Positions 17,848 to 26,044 of a stretch of 64,000 bases of DNA are shown here, one piece after another (positions within the stretch are counted from its first letter, which is position 1; each line of letters opens with the position of its first letter). A program made the translations under genes and the position numbers. This DNA comes from Herbaspirillum aquaticum (GTDB taxonomy: Bacteria; Pseudomonadota; Gammaproteobacteria; Burkholderiales; Burkholderiaceae_D): the NCBI RefSeq assembly GCF_002213425.1, contig NZ_NJGV01000010.1, positions 173,525-237,524 on the forward strand, given 5' to 3'. The notes beneath the pieces were generated by a model, which saw only the letters and a list, made by a program, of their open reading frames with translations, had not been told where the DNA came from and made no database searches.

Positions 17848-18615
17848 ATGACACTGCAAGACAAGACCATCGTCGTCACCGGCGTTTCTTCCGGCATCGG
17901 TGCCGAGACCGCACGGCTGCTGCGGGTACAGGGTGCCCGCGTGATCGGGGTGGATCGCAATGCGCCCATCATCAGCGTGGAGGGTTTCGTGCAGGCCGAT
18001 CTTTCCACCGCCGATGCCATCCATGACGCCGCCGCGCAGTTGCCCGAGAAGATCGATGGTCTCTGCAACGTAGCCGGTGTGCCCGGCACGGCCCCGGCTG
18101 ACTTGGTTGCACGCGTGAACTATCTCGGCTTGCGCCATCTCACCGAGCTGCTGATTCGCCGCATGCCGCCGGGCAGCGCCATCGTCAATGTCGCCTCCAT
18201 CCTGGGTGCGGAATGGCCCAAGCGGCTGGAGCAGCACAAGGCGCTGGCCCAGACAGCAGGTTTCGCGGCGGGCGCCGAGTGGCTGGCACGGCATCCGGTC
18301 GCGCAGGAGAGCTGCTACCAGTATTTCAAGGAAGCGCTCATCGTCTGGAGCATGGCCCAGGCCCAGCCCTGGTTCCTGAAGCACTCGATCCGCATGAACA
18401 GCGTCGCGCCCGGCCCGGTGCTCACGCCCATCCTGGGGGACTTCGTGACCATGCTCGGCCAGGAGCGCGTGCAGAAGGATGCCCATCGCATGAAACGCCC
18501 GGCCTATCCCGACGAGATCGCTGCGGCCATCGTCTGGCTGTGCAGCGACGGCAGCCGCTGGATCAATGGCGTGAACCTGCCGGTCGATGGGGGACTGGCC
18601 TCGACGTATCTCTGA
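17848..18615 (+). CDS. calA: Short-chain dehydrogenase, coniferyl alcohol dehydrogenase (CalA)-like
   Basis: A 255-residue classical SDR. The NAD-binding motif TGVSSGIG is at residues 13-20, and the catalytic residues Ser117 and Tyr157-x3-Lys161 have the wide Ser-Tyr gap seen in 3-alpha-hydroxysteroid dehydrogenase/CalA enzymes. Segments such as RNAPIIS, CNVAGVPGTA, YQYFKEALIVW, NSVAPGPVLTPIL and the ending PVDGGLASTY agree closely with the CalA sequence as I remember it, and the length is the same. It would oxidise an aromatic allylic or benzylic alcohol to the aldehyde. AAGGAGA precedes the start. The symbol reflects recalled similarity, not a database search. Confidence 0.8.
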   Translation: MTLQDKTIVVTGVSSGIGAETARLLRVQGARVIGVDRNAPIISVEGFVQADLSTADAIHDAAAQLPEKIDGLCNVAGVPGTAPADLVARVNYLGLRHLTELLIRRMPPGSAIVNVASILGAEWPKRLEQHKALAQTAGFAAGAEWLARHPVAQESCYQYFKEALIVWSMAQAQPWFLKHSIRMNSVAPGPVLTPILGDFVTMLGQERVQKDAHRMKRPAYPDEIAAAIVWLCSDGSRWINGVNLPVDGGLASTYL

Positions 18616-18702
18616 ATCGCAAGCGCGGCAAGCGATCCATTCCACAACACAGCCGACAACAACCACCGGCAACAACAACCGAGAACAACACAAGGAGACA
18701 AC

Positions 18703-19671
18703 ATGAGAGAGCATCGACAGCCCGCCGGCCGGCGTGCGGCGCGGCTGGCCCTGGCCCTGTGCCTGCTGCCCGCGCTGGCCAGCGCCTACGACCAGCCTGC
18801 CGTCAACATGGGCGGTACCAGCTTCTTCGATGGCGCACCGCTGCCCGGCGGTCCCGGCTTTTATTTCGTCGAATACCTCACCTACACCAAGGCCACCAGG
18901 CTGGTGGACAACAACGGCAACCGGCTGGGCTTTCCTGCCACCCAGGACATCAGCGTGTTCGCTCCCATCAGCCAGTTCATCTACGTGCCACCGGGGGCCA
19001 AGTTCGGCAACAAGCAACTGGGCTTCCAGGTGCTGGTGCCGTGGGTGGCCCATGCCAAGGTCGACGATGGCGCCGGCAATGCCATCCTTCGCGGCAATAC
19101 CGGCATTGGCGACATCAGCGCCGGCGTGTCTGTGCAGGTCGATCCCGTCATGGGGGCGCAAGGGCCGCTTTATGCGCAGCGGTTCGAACTCCAGTTCATC
19201 CTGCCGACCGGGGCCTATGACCGCAATGCCACCGTCAATCCGGGCAGCAATACCTGGTCCTTCGATCCCTATTGGGCCGGCACGCTCTGGGCCAGCCAGA
19301 ACCTGAGCTTCAGCTGGCGCCTGCACTATCTCTGGAATGCCCGCAACAACTCGCCCAATGCAGCCTTCGGCAACAACGTCAGTTCCACGCAGGCGGGGCA
19401 AGCGGTGCATGCCAACTTCTCCGCCGAGTACGTCCTCAATCCCAAGCTGACCATTGGCGCAGCCGGCTACTGGCTGCAGCAGGTCACCGATACCAAGGTC
19501 AACGGCAACGATGTGAGCGGGCGGCGCGAGCGCGTGGTCGGACTGGGGCCGGCGGCCATGGTGAGGTTGTCCGAGCGCGACCTGCTGTTCTTCAACGTCT
19601 ATCAGGAATTTGCCGTGCGCAACCGGGCCGAGAACAGCAAGTTCCAGGTCCGCTACGACCATCACTTCTGA
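18703..19671 (+). CDS. Outer-membrane channel, phenol-degradation meta-pathway family (PF13557-like)
   Basis: A 322-residue exported protein with a signal peptide (cleavage probably after ALAS-A, about residue 27) and alternating amphipathic strands of a beta-barrel. It resembles the MetA-pathway/SphA outer-membrane proteins, with GLGPAAMVRLSERDLLFFNVYQEFAVRNR and a terminal aromatic residue (HHF) as outer-membrane proteins have. CAAGGAGACAAC precedes the start. It is third in the sigma-54 operon and probably admits the hydrophobic aromatic substrate of the two upstream dehydrogenases across the outer membrane. Confidence 0.82.
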   Translation: MREHRQPAGRRAARLALALCLLPALASAYDQPAVNMGGTSFFDGAPLPGGPGFYFVEYLTYTKATRLVDNNGNRLGFPATQDISVFAPISQFIYVPPGAKFGNKQLGFQVLVPWVAHAKVDDGAGNAILRGNTGIGDISAGVSVQVDPVMGAQGPLYAQRFELQFILPTGAYDRNATVNPGSNTWSFDPYWAGTLWASQNLSFSWRLHYLWNARNNSPNAAFGNNVSSTQAGQAVHANFSAEYVLNPKLTIGAAGYWLQQVTDTKVNGNDVSGRRERVVGLGPAAMVRLSERDLLFFNVYQEFAVRNRAENSKFQVRYDHHF

Positions 19672-19706
19672 GCCGGCCGCGTTCAGTCCTGCCGTCGCTT
19701 GCGGCC

Positions 19707-19731
19707 CTGCCTGCTTTCCTACAGCAGGCAG
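19707..19731 (+). terminator. Hairpin after the aromatic operon (no T-run)
   Basis: CTGCCTGC and GCAGGCAG are separated by nine bases, 36 bases after the channel gene stop. No T-tract follows, so termination by this hairpin alone is doubtful. Confidence 0.4.
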
Positions 19732-19826
19732 AGCCGTTGTCCGCTTAACGGCTGCGGCTGGCGCAGGGATACTCCTTCTCCAAGATGGCACGTACGCGTG
19801 CCGCCACAAGAAGGGAGACCCGCATC

Positions 19827-20108
19827 ATGCCAGCCGCCAATCCAGCCGGAACCGACCCCATCGCCGACGATGCGCTGCGTCTTCGTTCGCGCAAGACCCT
19901 TGCGGGCGGGCGCATGCCGCCGGTGGAGCGTCCGCCGCAGCAGCTAAAGCGCACTTTGCAACTATCTCCCCAGCCTTGCGCGGCGGATTGCCGTGCCGTC
20001 CGCGAGGCCGGCCACGCCAGGCCTGTGATGAAGCAGGCCGTGGTCAAGCAAGTCCAGCATGAGGAATACACCCAGCCCCTGCGCGTGAGCCAGCGCCAGT
20101 GGACCTGA
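19827..20108 (+). CDS. Small hydrophilic protein, unknown
   Basis: A 93-residue basic, proline-rich protein (MPAANPAGTDPIADD, then RLRSRKTLAGGRMPP) with no signal peptide or membrane segment. AAGGGAG lies about eleven bases before the chosen ATG; a start at 19785 would add 14 residues. It is followed 16 bases later by another small frame with a good ribosome site, so the pair are probably cotranscribed. No family is recognised. Confidence 0.5.
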   Translation: MPAANPAGTDPIADDALRLRSRKTLAGGRMPPVERPPQQLKRTLQLSPQPCAADCRAVREAGHARPVMKQAVVKQVQHEEYTQPLRVSQRQWT

Positions 20109-20124
20109 TCCCGAGGAGCCCACC

Positions 20125-20328
20125 ATGACCCGCCCTGATCCGCAAGTCCGTCCTGCCGACAATGCCCTGGACGATCATCCCGATGCCCGCCACACCCCGC
20201 CCCGCGAGATCGTCCCCGATCCGCTGGCCGGTGCGCCTGCCAAGGGCCGCACGGTGCTCAAGCCTGGCGGCCTGTCCGAAGCAGAACAATTGCTGGAACA
20301 GCAAAAGCTGGACCGCCAGGGGCGATGA
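20125..20328 (+). CDS. Small hydrophilic protein, unknown
   Basis: A 67-residue acidic, proline-rich and probably disordered protein ending in a short helix (LSEAEQLLEQQKLDRQGR). GAGGAGCCCACC precedes the ATG. It shares composition with the preceding small gene, with recurring PAxN and PRE-type segments. Function unknown. Confidence 0.55.
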   Translation: MTRPDPQVRPADNALDDHPDARHTPPREIVPDPLAGAPAKGRTVLKPGGLSEAEQLLEQQKLDRQGR

Positions 20329-20591
20329 TCGCTGTCCTGCGGCCGTAGCCTATTGGCTTGATAGTCCCTGACGATTGTTCCAGAACCCGGAACACTCAAT
20401 TCTTTCCAGCATGGTTTTTCTCTTTCGCGCTCTTCCGTAGACTTCAGTCCATCGATGAACGACATCGCAACGCAAGAAACGATGCGGTTCTAGAGAGTGG
20501 CATGAGCCGACCGACATCCCGGCCACATGCATCACTGAACTGTAAGCACAACCCTACTGAAGTCCACTTAACGCATTCAAGGAGAAACATC

Positions 20592-20852
20592 ATGTCCGCA
20601 AAGACCATCATCGCCGCCGTCCTGGCCCTGTCCGCTTCGTCCGTCGCATTCGCTGAAGCCCAATACCCGGTCGACCAGCCTTTCGTTTCGCACACCACCC
20701 GCGCTGCAGTGAAGGCTGACCTGGCCCGCGCCCAGGCACAAGGCATCGCCAACCAACCTGACTCGGTGTTCCCGGCCGTCAGCAATGCACCCGCCAAGAG
20801 CGCCGTGCAAACCGCCGGCAGCGCTGCTGATTCGACCTACGCTGGTGCCTGA
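20592..20852 (+). CDS. DUF4148-family exported small protein
   Basis: An 86-residue protein with a clear Sec signal peptide (SAKTIIAAVLALSASSVAFA-EAQ). A short mature part carries the DUF4148 pattern (TRAAVKADLARAQAQG). Such proteins are common and often multicopy in Burkholderiales and are secreted to the periplasm; their role is unknown. AAGGAGAAAC precedes the start. The 263-base gap upstream contains a TGTTCC-N7-GGAACA dyad and may carry its promoter. Confidence 0.8.
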   Translation: MSAKTIIAAVLALSASSVAFAEAQYPVDQPFVSHTTRAAVKADLARAQAQGIANQPDSVFPAVSNAPAKSAVQTAGSAADSTYAGA

Positions 20853-20967
20853 TGCAGGGTGATCCGATGCGTGGGCCGGATTGATCGGCCACGCATCGCG
20901 GTTCGCTGCATCGTCACTGGTGTGAAGCAGAACCCCCGGCACGTAAAACAAGAAAGAGGAATTCATC

Positions 20968-21192
20968 ATGCTGCATCAACTGTTCTCGCGTAGTCTCTCC
21001 GTGTATCCACGGATCTACCTGCAATTTGCCGCTCTGGTCGGTTTGCTCATTGCCGCCGAGTTCAGCTTGAGCACCTTGTCCATGATGTTGACCCAGCGCG
21101 CCGTCTATCGCGTCTGGCAGCGCGTGCGCCACCGCCGTGAATTGCAGCGTCGTGAACGCTGTGCCGATACCGGCGGCAATTGCTGTGCCTGA
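20968..21192 (+). CDS. Small membrane protein, unknown
   Basis: A 74-residue frame. One membrane helix (about residues 18-42, LQFAALVGLLIAAEFSLSTLSMML) is followed by a strongly basic tail (RVWQRVRHRRELQRRER) and a Cys-rich end (CADTGGNCCA). AGAGGAATTC precedes the ATG, and a strong terminator follows 33 bases after the stop. The positive tail implies a cytoplasmic C-terminus. No family recognised. Confidence 0.6.
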   Translation: MLHQLFSRSLSVYPRIYLQFAALVGLLIAAEFSLSTLSMMLTQRAVYRVWQRVRHRRELQRRERCADTGGNCCA

Positions 21193-21224
21193 GCCTGGCT
21201 CAAGAATTTCGATATGAAGAAAAG

Positions 21225-21252
21225 CGGCGCACCCATCGGGGTGCGCCGTTTT
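21225..21252 (+). terminator. Strong rho-independent terminator
   Basis: CGGCGCACCC (21225-21234) and GGGTGCGCCG (21239-21248) form a perfect 10-bp stem with a four-base loop, followed by TTTT. It separates the small-protein cluster from the convergent nrtR gene and can serve both strands, since A-residues flank the other side. Confidence 0.85.
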
Positions 21253-21288
21253 CGTTTGCGCCGGTGCGGTTTCGAAGCGTCATTGGCC

Positions 21289-21951
21289 TCAAAGCCCGCG
21301 CTCCAGCAACTGCAACTGTTCACGGAAGGCCGGTTTCAGGCGATACAGCTGCGCCGGACGATGCGCCCCGCTCTCGAACTGTCCGTCCACCGGATCGAGC
21401 ATGTCCATCTCAGTCATCTTGCGGCGAAAACTCACCTTGTTGATGCTTTCGCCCATCAGCACCTCATAGACCCGCTGCAACTGCGGCAAGGTGAAGACAT
21501 CGCCCAGCAGATGGCAGGGCAGTGACGAATACTGGCTCTTGCTGCGCAGGCGCGAGACGGCGGTGCCGATGATGTCGCCATGGTCGAAGGGCAGCGGCGG
21601 CAGCCGGTCCACGCTGTGCAGGCGGACCTCGTCCCGCTCGGTCTGGGCGATGGTGGTGGCCGGCACCAGCGCGTAATACGCGATCGATATCGACCAGCCG
21701 CGCGGATCACGCGCCGCGCCGGAGAATGTGGCCAGTTGTTCCAGGTAGGGCGCAGCGATGCCGGTCTTGTCCAGCAGTACGCGGCGCGCGGCATCGCGCG
21801 CATCGACGTCAGTGCGCGCATGGATATAGCCGCCCGGCAGCGCCGCTACCCCCTTGAAGGGCGCATGTTCGCGCTTGAGCAGTGCTACCTCCAGTCCCTC
21901 GGCTGTGAGCGTGAGCAACGCCACATCGACTGTACAGATCACCGGATCCAT
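21289..21951 (-). CDS. nrtR: NrtR, Nudix-domain transcriptional repressor of NAD metabolism
   Basis: A 220-residue regulator. The N-terminal Nudix-like domain (TVDVALLTLTAEGLEVALLKR, then ALPGGYIHARTDVDARDAARRVLLDKTGI) has a degenerate Nudix box, with Asp and Arg in place of the catalytic glutamates, as expected for a domain that senses ADP-ribose rather than hydrolysing. The C-terminal 70 residues form the winged helix (TLPQLQRVYEVLMGESINKVSFRRKM). AGGATAAAA precedes the chosen ATG. It lies divergent to the pncA-pncB-nadE-nadM genes, the classic NrtR regulon, and should repress them when NAD is plentiful. Confidence 0.92.
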   Translation of the reverse strand: MDPVICTVDVALLTLTAEGLEVALLKREHAPFKGVAALPGGYIHARTDVDARDAARRVLLDKTGIAAPYLEQLATFSGAARDPRGWSISIAYYALVPATTIAQTERDEVRLHSVDRLPPLPFDHGDIIGTAVSRLRSKSQYSSLPCHLLGDVFTLPQLQRVYEVLMGESINKVSFRRKMTEMDMLDPVDGQFESGAHRPAQLYRLKPAFREQLQLLERGL

Positions 21952-21993
21952 TTTTATCCTCGCCTTGTCCAAGTGCGGGAAGTCTAAAGGTAC

Positions 21994-22034
21994 TTAGTGT
22001 CATTGTGAATCTATTTGTTGCAATTGACACCATA
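21994..22034. promoter_or_regulatory. Candidate NrtR operator region
   Basis: TTAGTGTCATTGTGAATCTA starts at 21994 and is an imperfect dyad of TAG-N2-TCA-N3-TGA-N2-CTA form. On the other strand the related half TATGGTGTCAATTGCAAC (22017-22034) repeats GTGTCA. Both fall between nrtR and the salvage operon, overlapping the likely nrtR promoter. Confidence 0.55.
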
Positions 22035-22093
22035 GGCCCGCTACGAAACCGATTTTCAGGGCACTTCCAGAAAATTTACGATCTCCAAGTTAG

Positions 22094-22122
22094 TTGCAAA
22101 AGTAAATTAAGTGGTCTACACT
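22094..22122 (+). promoter_or_regulatory. Sigma-70 promoter of the NAD salvage operon
   Basis: TTGCAA (22094-22099) and TACACT (22117-22122) are separated by 17 bases. The start would fall near 22129, 34 bases before the pncA ATG. The NrtR-like sites lie 60-100 bases upstream of it. Confidence 0.6.
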
Positions 22123-22162
22123 GGCCTTACCGTAACCCGACGCACTCCGAAAGGTGGACACC

Positions 22163-23026
22163 ATGAAGCGCTCGCTGCATCTCCTCGTGATCGATCCGCA
22201 AAACGATTTCTGTGACCTTCCGGCGGACTGGCTGCCGGTGGATCCGGCTACCGGCGGGGTACTGCGGCCGGCGTTGCCGGTGGCGGGCAGCCATGCCGAC
22301 CTGCAACGCGTGGCGCGTCTGATCGAACAGGGCGGTACGGGCCTCTCGGCCATCAGCATCACCCTCGATGCGCACCACAGGCTGGACATCGCCCACCCCA
22401 CGTTCTGGCAGCAAGCCGATGGCGCGGCGGTCACGCCCTTCACCCAGATCGAGGCCGCGCAGGTGCGTGCCGGTACTTTCCTGCCACGCGATCCGCAAGC
22501 GCTGCCGCGCGCACTGGCCTATCTCGATGCCCTGGAAACCGCCGGGCGCTACCGCCTCATGGTCTGGCCGGTGCACTGCGAGATCGGCAGCTGGGGCGGT
22601 GCGGTCCACGCCGATGTGCGTGCCGCCTACAACCGCTGGGAAGAGCGCACGCTGGGCGTGGTCACCAAGCTGGGCAAGGGCAGCAATCCGTGGACCGAGC
22701 ACTATTCGGCAGTGATGGCCGAAGTACCGGATGAGGACGATCCCGCCACCCAGCTCAACCGTGGCTTCATCGCTACCCTGGCGCAGGCCGATACCGTCTA
22801 CATCACCGGCGAAGCGGGCAGCCACTGCGTGCGCGCCACCACCGAACACATCGCCGCCAACCTCGATGCCGCGGGCCGTGCCCGGCTGGTGCTGGTGACC
22901 GATTGCATGAGCCCGGTGGCCGGCTTCGAGGCGCAGTACCAGGATTTCCTGCTCGCCATGTCGCAGGCCGGCGTGCGCCTGGCCACTTCGGAGCAGGTGC
23001 TGCAAGAGCTGCAAGCCAACGCCTGA
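22163..23026 (+). CDS. pncA: Nicotinamidase-family hydrolase (PncA-like, extended)
   Basis: A 287-residue isochorismatase-fold amidase with nicotinamidase hallmarks: D10 (VIDPQND), the metal-site stretch [25 protein letters not shown]172 in [13 protein letters not shown] and the nucleophile C222 ([10 protein letters not shown]). It should convert nicotinamide to nicotinate for the NAPRT encoded next. It is about 70 residues longer than common PncA, with extra sequence before and after the WPVHC motif. AAAGG precedes the ATG at 22163; GTG at 22154 is an alternative. First gene of the NrtR-controlled operon. Confidence 0.85.
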   Translation: MKRSLHLLVIDPQNDFCDLPADWLPVDPATGGVLRPALPVAGSHADLQRVARLIEQGGTGLSAISITLDAHHRLDIAHPTFWQQADGAAVTPFTQIEAAQVRAGTFLPRDPQALPRALAYLDALETAGRYRLMVWPVHCEIGSWGGAVHADVRAAYNRWEERTLGVVTKLGKGSNPWTEHYSAVMAEVPDEDDPATQLNRGFIATLAQADTVYITGEAGSHCVRATTEHIAANLDAAGRARLVLVTDCMSPVAGFEAQYQDFLLAMSQAGVRLATSEQVLQELQANA

Positions 23027-23052
23027 CCCATCTACGGAAAGGAGTGCCCATC

Positions 23053-24255
23053 ATGGCACCCGTCGTTCGCAGTCTGCTGGAAACCGATCTCTACAAGTTC
23101 ACCATGTGGCAGGCGCTACTGCACGGCCATCCCGGTGCCCAGGCCGAATACACCTTCGTATGCCGCAACCAGCCGCAATTCCCGCTGGCCGAACTGAAAG
23201 ACGAGGTGGAGCGCGAACTGGATCACCTGTGCAGCCTGCGCTTTGGCAACGATGAGCTGGCCTACCTGGCCCAGCTGCGCTACATGAAGAGCGACTTCAT
23301 CGATTTCCTCGCGCTGTTCCGTTTCCAGCGCAAGTTCATCGAAGTCAGCACCGAGGGCGAGCGCCTGTGCATCGTGGCGCGCGGTCCGCAGGTGCATGTG
23401 ATGGGCTTCGAGATCTACGTGCTCTACATCGTCAACGAGCTGTATTTCCGCCGCATCGGCAAGGCAGCGGCGGTGGAAGAGGCGCGCCGCCGCCTGCAGG
23501 AAAAGATCGCACTGCTGCACGCCTTCGCCACCGAAGTGCCGCGCCGCCATCCCTTCGAATTCTTCGACTTCGGCGTACGCCGCCGCTACAGCGGTGCTTG
23601 GCAGGAGGAAGTGGTGGCCACGCTGGCGCGCGAGGTCCCGCAGTATTTCAAGGGCAGCTCCAACGTCTGGCTGGCCAAGAAGTACCAGCTGGTACCCATC
23701 GGCACCATGGCCCACGAATACCTGCAGTCCTATCAGTCCTTCGGCGTGCGCCTGCGCGATTTCGAGAAGGCCGCGCTGGAAGACTGGGTGCAGGAATACC
23801 GGGGCGACTTGGGCGTGGCCCTGACCGACGTGGTCGGCATGGATGCCTTCCTGGCCGACTTCGACCTGTATTTCGCCAAGCTCTTCGATGGCCTGCGGCA
23901 CGATTCGGGCGATCCCTTCGAATGGGGCGAGAAGGCGCTGGCGCACTATCGCAAGCTGCGCCTGGATGCCAACACCAAGCGCCTGGTGTTCTCCGATGGA
24001 CTGGACTTGCCGCAGGCGCTGCGTCTGTATCGCCATTTTTCCGACCGTGCCATGACCGGTTTCGGCATCGGCACCAACCTCAGCAACGACACCGGCATCG
24101 CGCCGCTGAACATCGTCATGAAGCTGTCGTCCTGCAATGGCCAGGCCGTGGCCAAGCTGTCCGATTCGCCGGGCAAGACTTTGTGCAAGGATGAAACTTT
24201 CCTGGCCTACCTGCGCCAGCTGTTCGGCATCGCCGCGCCGGCCACCCCTGCCTGA
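23053..24255 (+). CDS. pncB: Nicotinate phosphoribosyltransferase
   Basis: A 400-residue NAPRTase of the short bacterial type. N-terminal [20 protein letters not shown], the [13 protein letters not shown] segment, [14 protein letters not shown] with the phosphoribosylated His, [19 protein letters not shown] and [12 protein letters not shown] (the PRPP-binding loop) are all present. It makes nicotinate mononucleotide from nicotinate and PRPP, the rate-limiting Preiss-Handler step. GGAAAGGAG lies upstream and 26 bases separate it from pncA, so the two are cotranscribed. Confidence 0.95.
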   Translation: MAPVVRSLLETDLYKFTMWQALLHGHPGAQAEYTFVCRNQPQFPLAELKDEVERELDHLCSLRFGNDELAYLAQLRYMKSDFIDFLALFRFQRKFIEVSTEGERLCIVARGPQVHVMGFEIYVLYIVNELYFRRIGKAAAVEEARRRLQEKIALLHAFATEVPRRHPFEFFDFGVRRRYSGAWQEEVVATLAREVPQYFKGSSNVWLAKKYQLVPIGTMAHEYLQSYQSFGVRLRDFEKAALEDWVQEYRGDLGVALTDVVGMDAFLADFDLYFAKLFDGLRHDSGDPFEWGEKALAHYRKLRLDANTKRLVFSDGLDLPQALRLYRHFSDRAMTGFGIGTNLSNDTGIAPLNIVMKLSSCNGQAVAKLSDSPGKTLCKDETFLAYLRQLFGIAAPATPA

Positions 24256-24283
24256 GCCGCTGCGGCGGCAGAAAGGATGCATC

Positions 24284-25981
24284 ATGCTTCGCATCGCCAT
24301 CGCCCAATGCAACCCCACCATCGGTGACTTCACCGGCAACCTGGCACTGCACCTCGATGGCCTGCAGCGCGCCGCCGGGGCCGGTGCCGACCTGGTGGTC
24401 TTTCCCGAACTCTCCCTCTGCGGGTACTACCCCGGCGATTTGCTGGAAGAAGCGCGCTTCCTGGCACAGGCCGAAGAGAGCTTGCAATCGGTCATCGACG
24501 CCACCCGCAGCCTGCCCGGACTGACGGCCGTCATCGGCGCGCCGCGCCGCAATCCCGGTCCGGGCAAGCCGCTCTTCAATGCCTTGCTGGCGGTGCGCGA
24601 GGGCAGCATCGTGGCCGAATATCACAAGCAATTGCTGCCGGTGTATGGCGTCTTCGATGATGGCCGCCATTTCGAGGCCGGTCCCGAGACCGCCTGCGTG
24701 TTGCCCATCAAGGGCCTGCGGGTCGGCTTCCTGATCTGCGAGGACGGCTGGAACGATGACCTGCGCAGCTACCGCGTCAATCCCTTCGAGAAGCTGGCGC
24801 AGGCCGATGCGCAACTGGTGGTCTCCATCAATGCCAGCCCGTCGGATGTGGGCAAGCGCAGCCAGCGCCACGCCCTGTTCCAGGCCGCCTGCCTGCGCCG
24901 CCAGATGGCGCTGCTCTACGTCAACCAGGTGGGCGGGCAGGACCAGCTGGTCTATGACGGCGGCTCCTTCGCCATGTCGCCGCTGCAGGGATTGGCCTTC
25001 GAGGCGGCGCGCCTGGCCGAAGATTTCCAGGTCATCGCTTTCGAGAGCGGACGCTTCCTGCGCAGCGACGGTGTGGGCGAACCGGTCCGTGAAGACCAGA
25101 CCCTGGCCACCCCGGAATTCCAGCGCCGCCAGATCCTGCTGGGCCTGCGCGACTATGCGCGCCGCTGTGGCTTCGGCAAGGTGGTGGTCGGTTCTTCCGG
25201 GGGCATCGATTCGGCGCTCACCATCGCGCTGGCCGTGGAGGCATTGGGTGCGCAGAACGTGGTGGCGGTGACCATGCCCTCGATGTTCTCCAGCACCGGT
25301 TCGGTCGATGATTCCGAAACGCTGTGCCAGGCCTTGGGCGTGACGCTGTTCCGCCACCCCATTTCCGACCTGGTGCGCGAGTTCGAGGACGGTTTTGCCA
25401 AGGCCTTCGGCGCTCCCCTGCGCGGCCTGCCGCTGGAGAACCTGCAGGCCCGCGTGCGCGGGGCCATCCTCATGGAGTATTCCAACGGCTATGACGCGCT
25501 CCTGCTGACCACCGGCAACAAGAGCGAAATTTCCGTGGGCTACTGCACCCTGTATGGCGACACCAACGGCGGCCTGGGCCTGATCGGCGATCTCTACAAA
25601 ACCGAGGTCTATGCCCTGGCGCGCCACCTCAATGCGCAGGCCGGCCGCGAGATCATCCCCGCCGCCATCATCGACAAGGCCCCCTCGGCCGAGCTGGCGC
25701 CCGACCAGCGCGATACCGACAGCCTGCCGCCTTACGAGGTGCTCGACGAGATCCTCAAATGGCACATCGAAGGCAGCCGCCTTCCCGCCGACGAAGCCCG
25801 GGCGGCCAGCCGTGCAGTCGAACAGCTCAGCGGAACCGAAACCGGGGCCGCACTGGTCGAACGCATCTGCCGCATGGTGGCGCGCAACGAGTACAAGCGC
25901 CGCCAGTCGCCGCCGGTGATCCGGGTACGCGCCCGCGCCTTCGGCAGCGGACGGCAGATTCCGATCGCGGTGCGCTATTGA
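24284..25981 (+). CDS. nadE: Glutamine-dependent NAD+ synthetase
   Basis: A 565-residue two-domain enzyme. The N-terminal carbon-nitrogen hydrolase (glutaminase) domain has its triad E42 (VFPELS), K115 (EYHKQLLP) and C152 (LICEDGW). The C-terminal NAD synthetase domain carries the PP-loop SSGGIDS (about residues 303-309) and later TTGNKSEISVGYCTLYGD. It amidates nicotinate adenine dinucleotide to NAD, the last step of the pathway. An AAAGG precedes the start, 28 bases after pncB. Intact and of usual length. Confidence 0.95.
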   Translation: MLRIAIAQCNPTIGDFTGNLALHLDGLQRAAGAGADLVVFPELSLCGYYPGDLLEEARFLAQAEESLQSVIDATRSLPGLTAVIGAPRRNPGPGKPLFNALLAVREGSIVAEYHKQLLPVYGVFDDGRHFEAGPETACVLPIKGLRVGFLICEDGWNDDLRSYRVNPFEKLAQADAQLVVSINASPSDVGKRSQRHALFQAACLRRQMALLYVNQVGGQDQLVYDGGSFAMSPLQGLAFEAARLAEDFQVIAFESGRFLRSDGVGEPVREDQTLATPEFQRRQILLGLRDYARRCGFGKVVVGSSGGIDSALTIALAVEALGAQNVVAVTMPSMFSSTGSVDDSETLCQALGVTLFRHPISDLVREFEDGFAKAFGAPLRGLPLENLQARVRGAILMEYSNGYDALLLTTGNKSEISVGYCTLYGDTNGGLGLIGDLYKTEVYALARHLNAQAGREIIPAAIIDKAPSAELAPDQRDTDSLPPYEVLDEILKWHIEGSRLPADEARAASRAVEQLSGTETGAALVERICRMVARNEYKRRQSPPVIRVRARAFGSGRQIPIAVRY

Positions 25982-26044
25982 GGCGCTGGCCGTCATCAAG
26001 GTGACAGGCCGTTCGACCCTGTTGATAAAAATAAAGGAAAGCGC

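Noticed and set aside
17830..19809. 659-codon minus-strand frame
   Set aside because: Shadow of the CalA-like and channel genes, which show intact catalytic and signal features.
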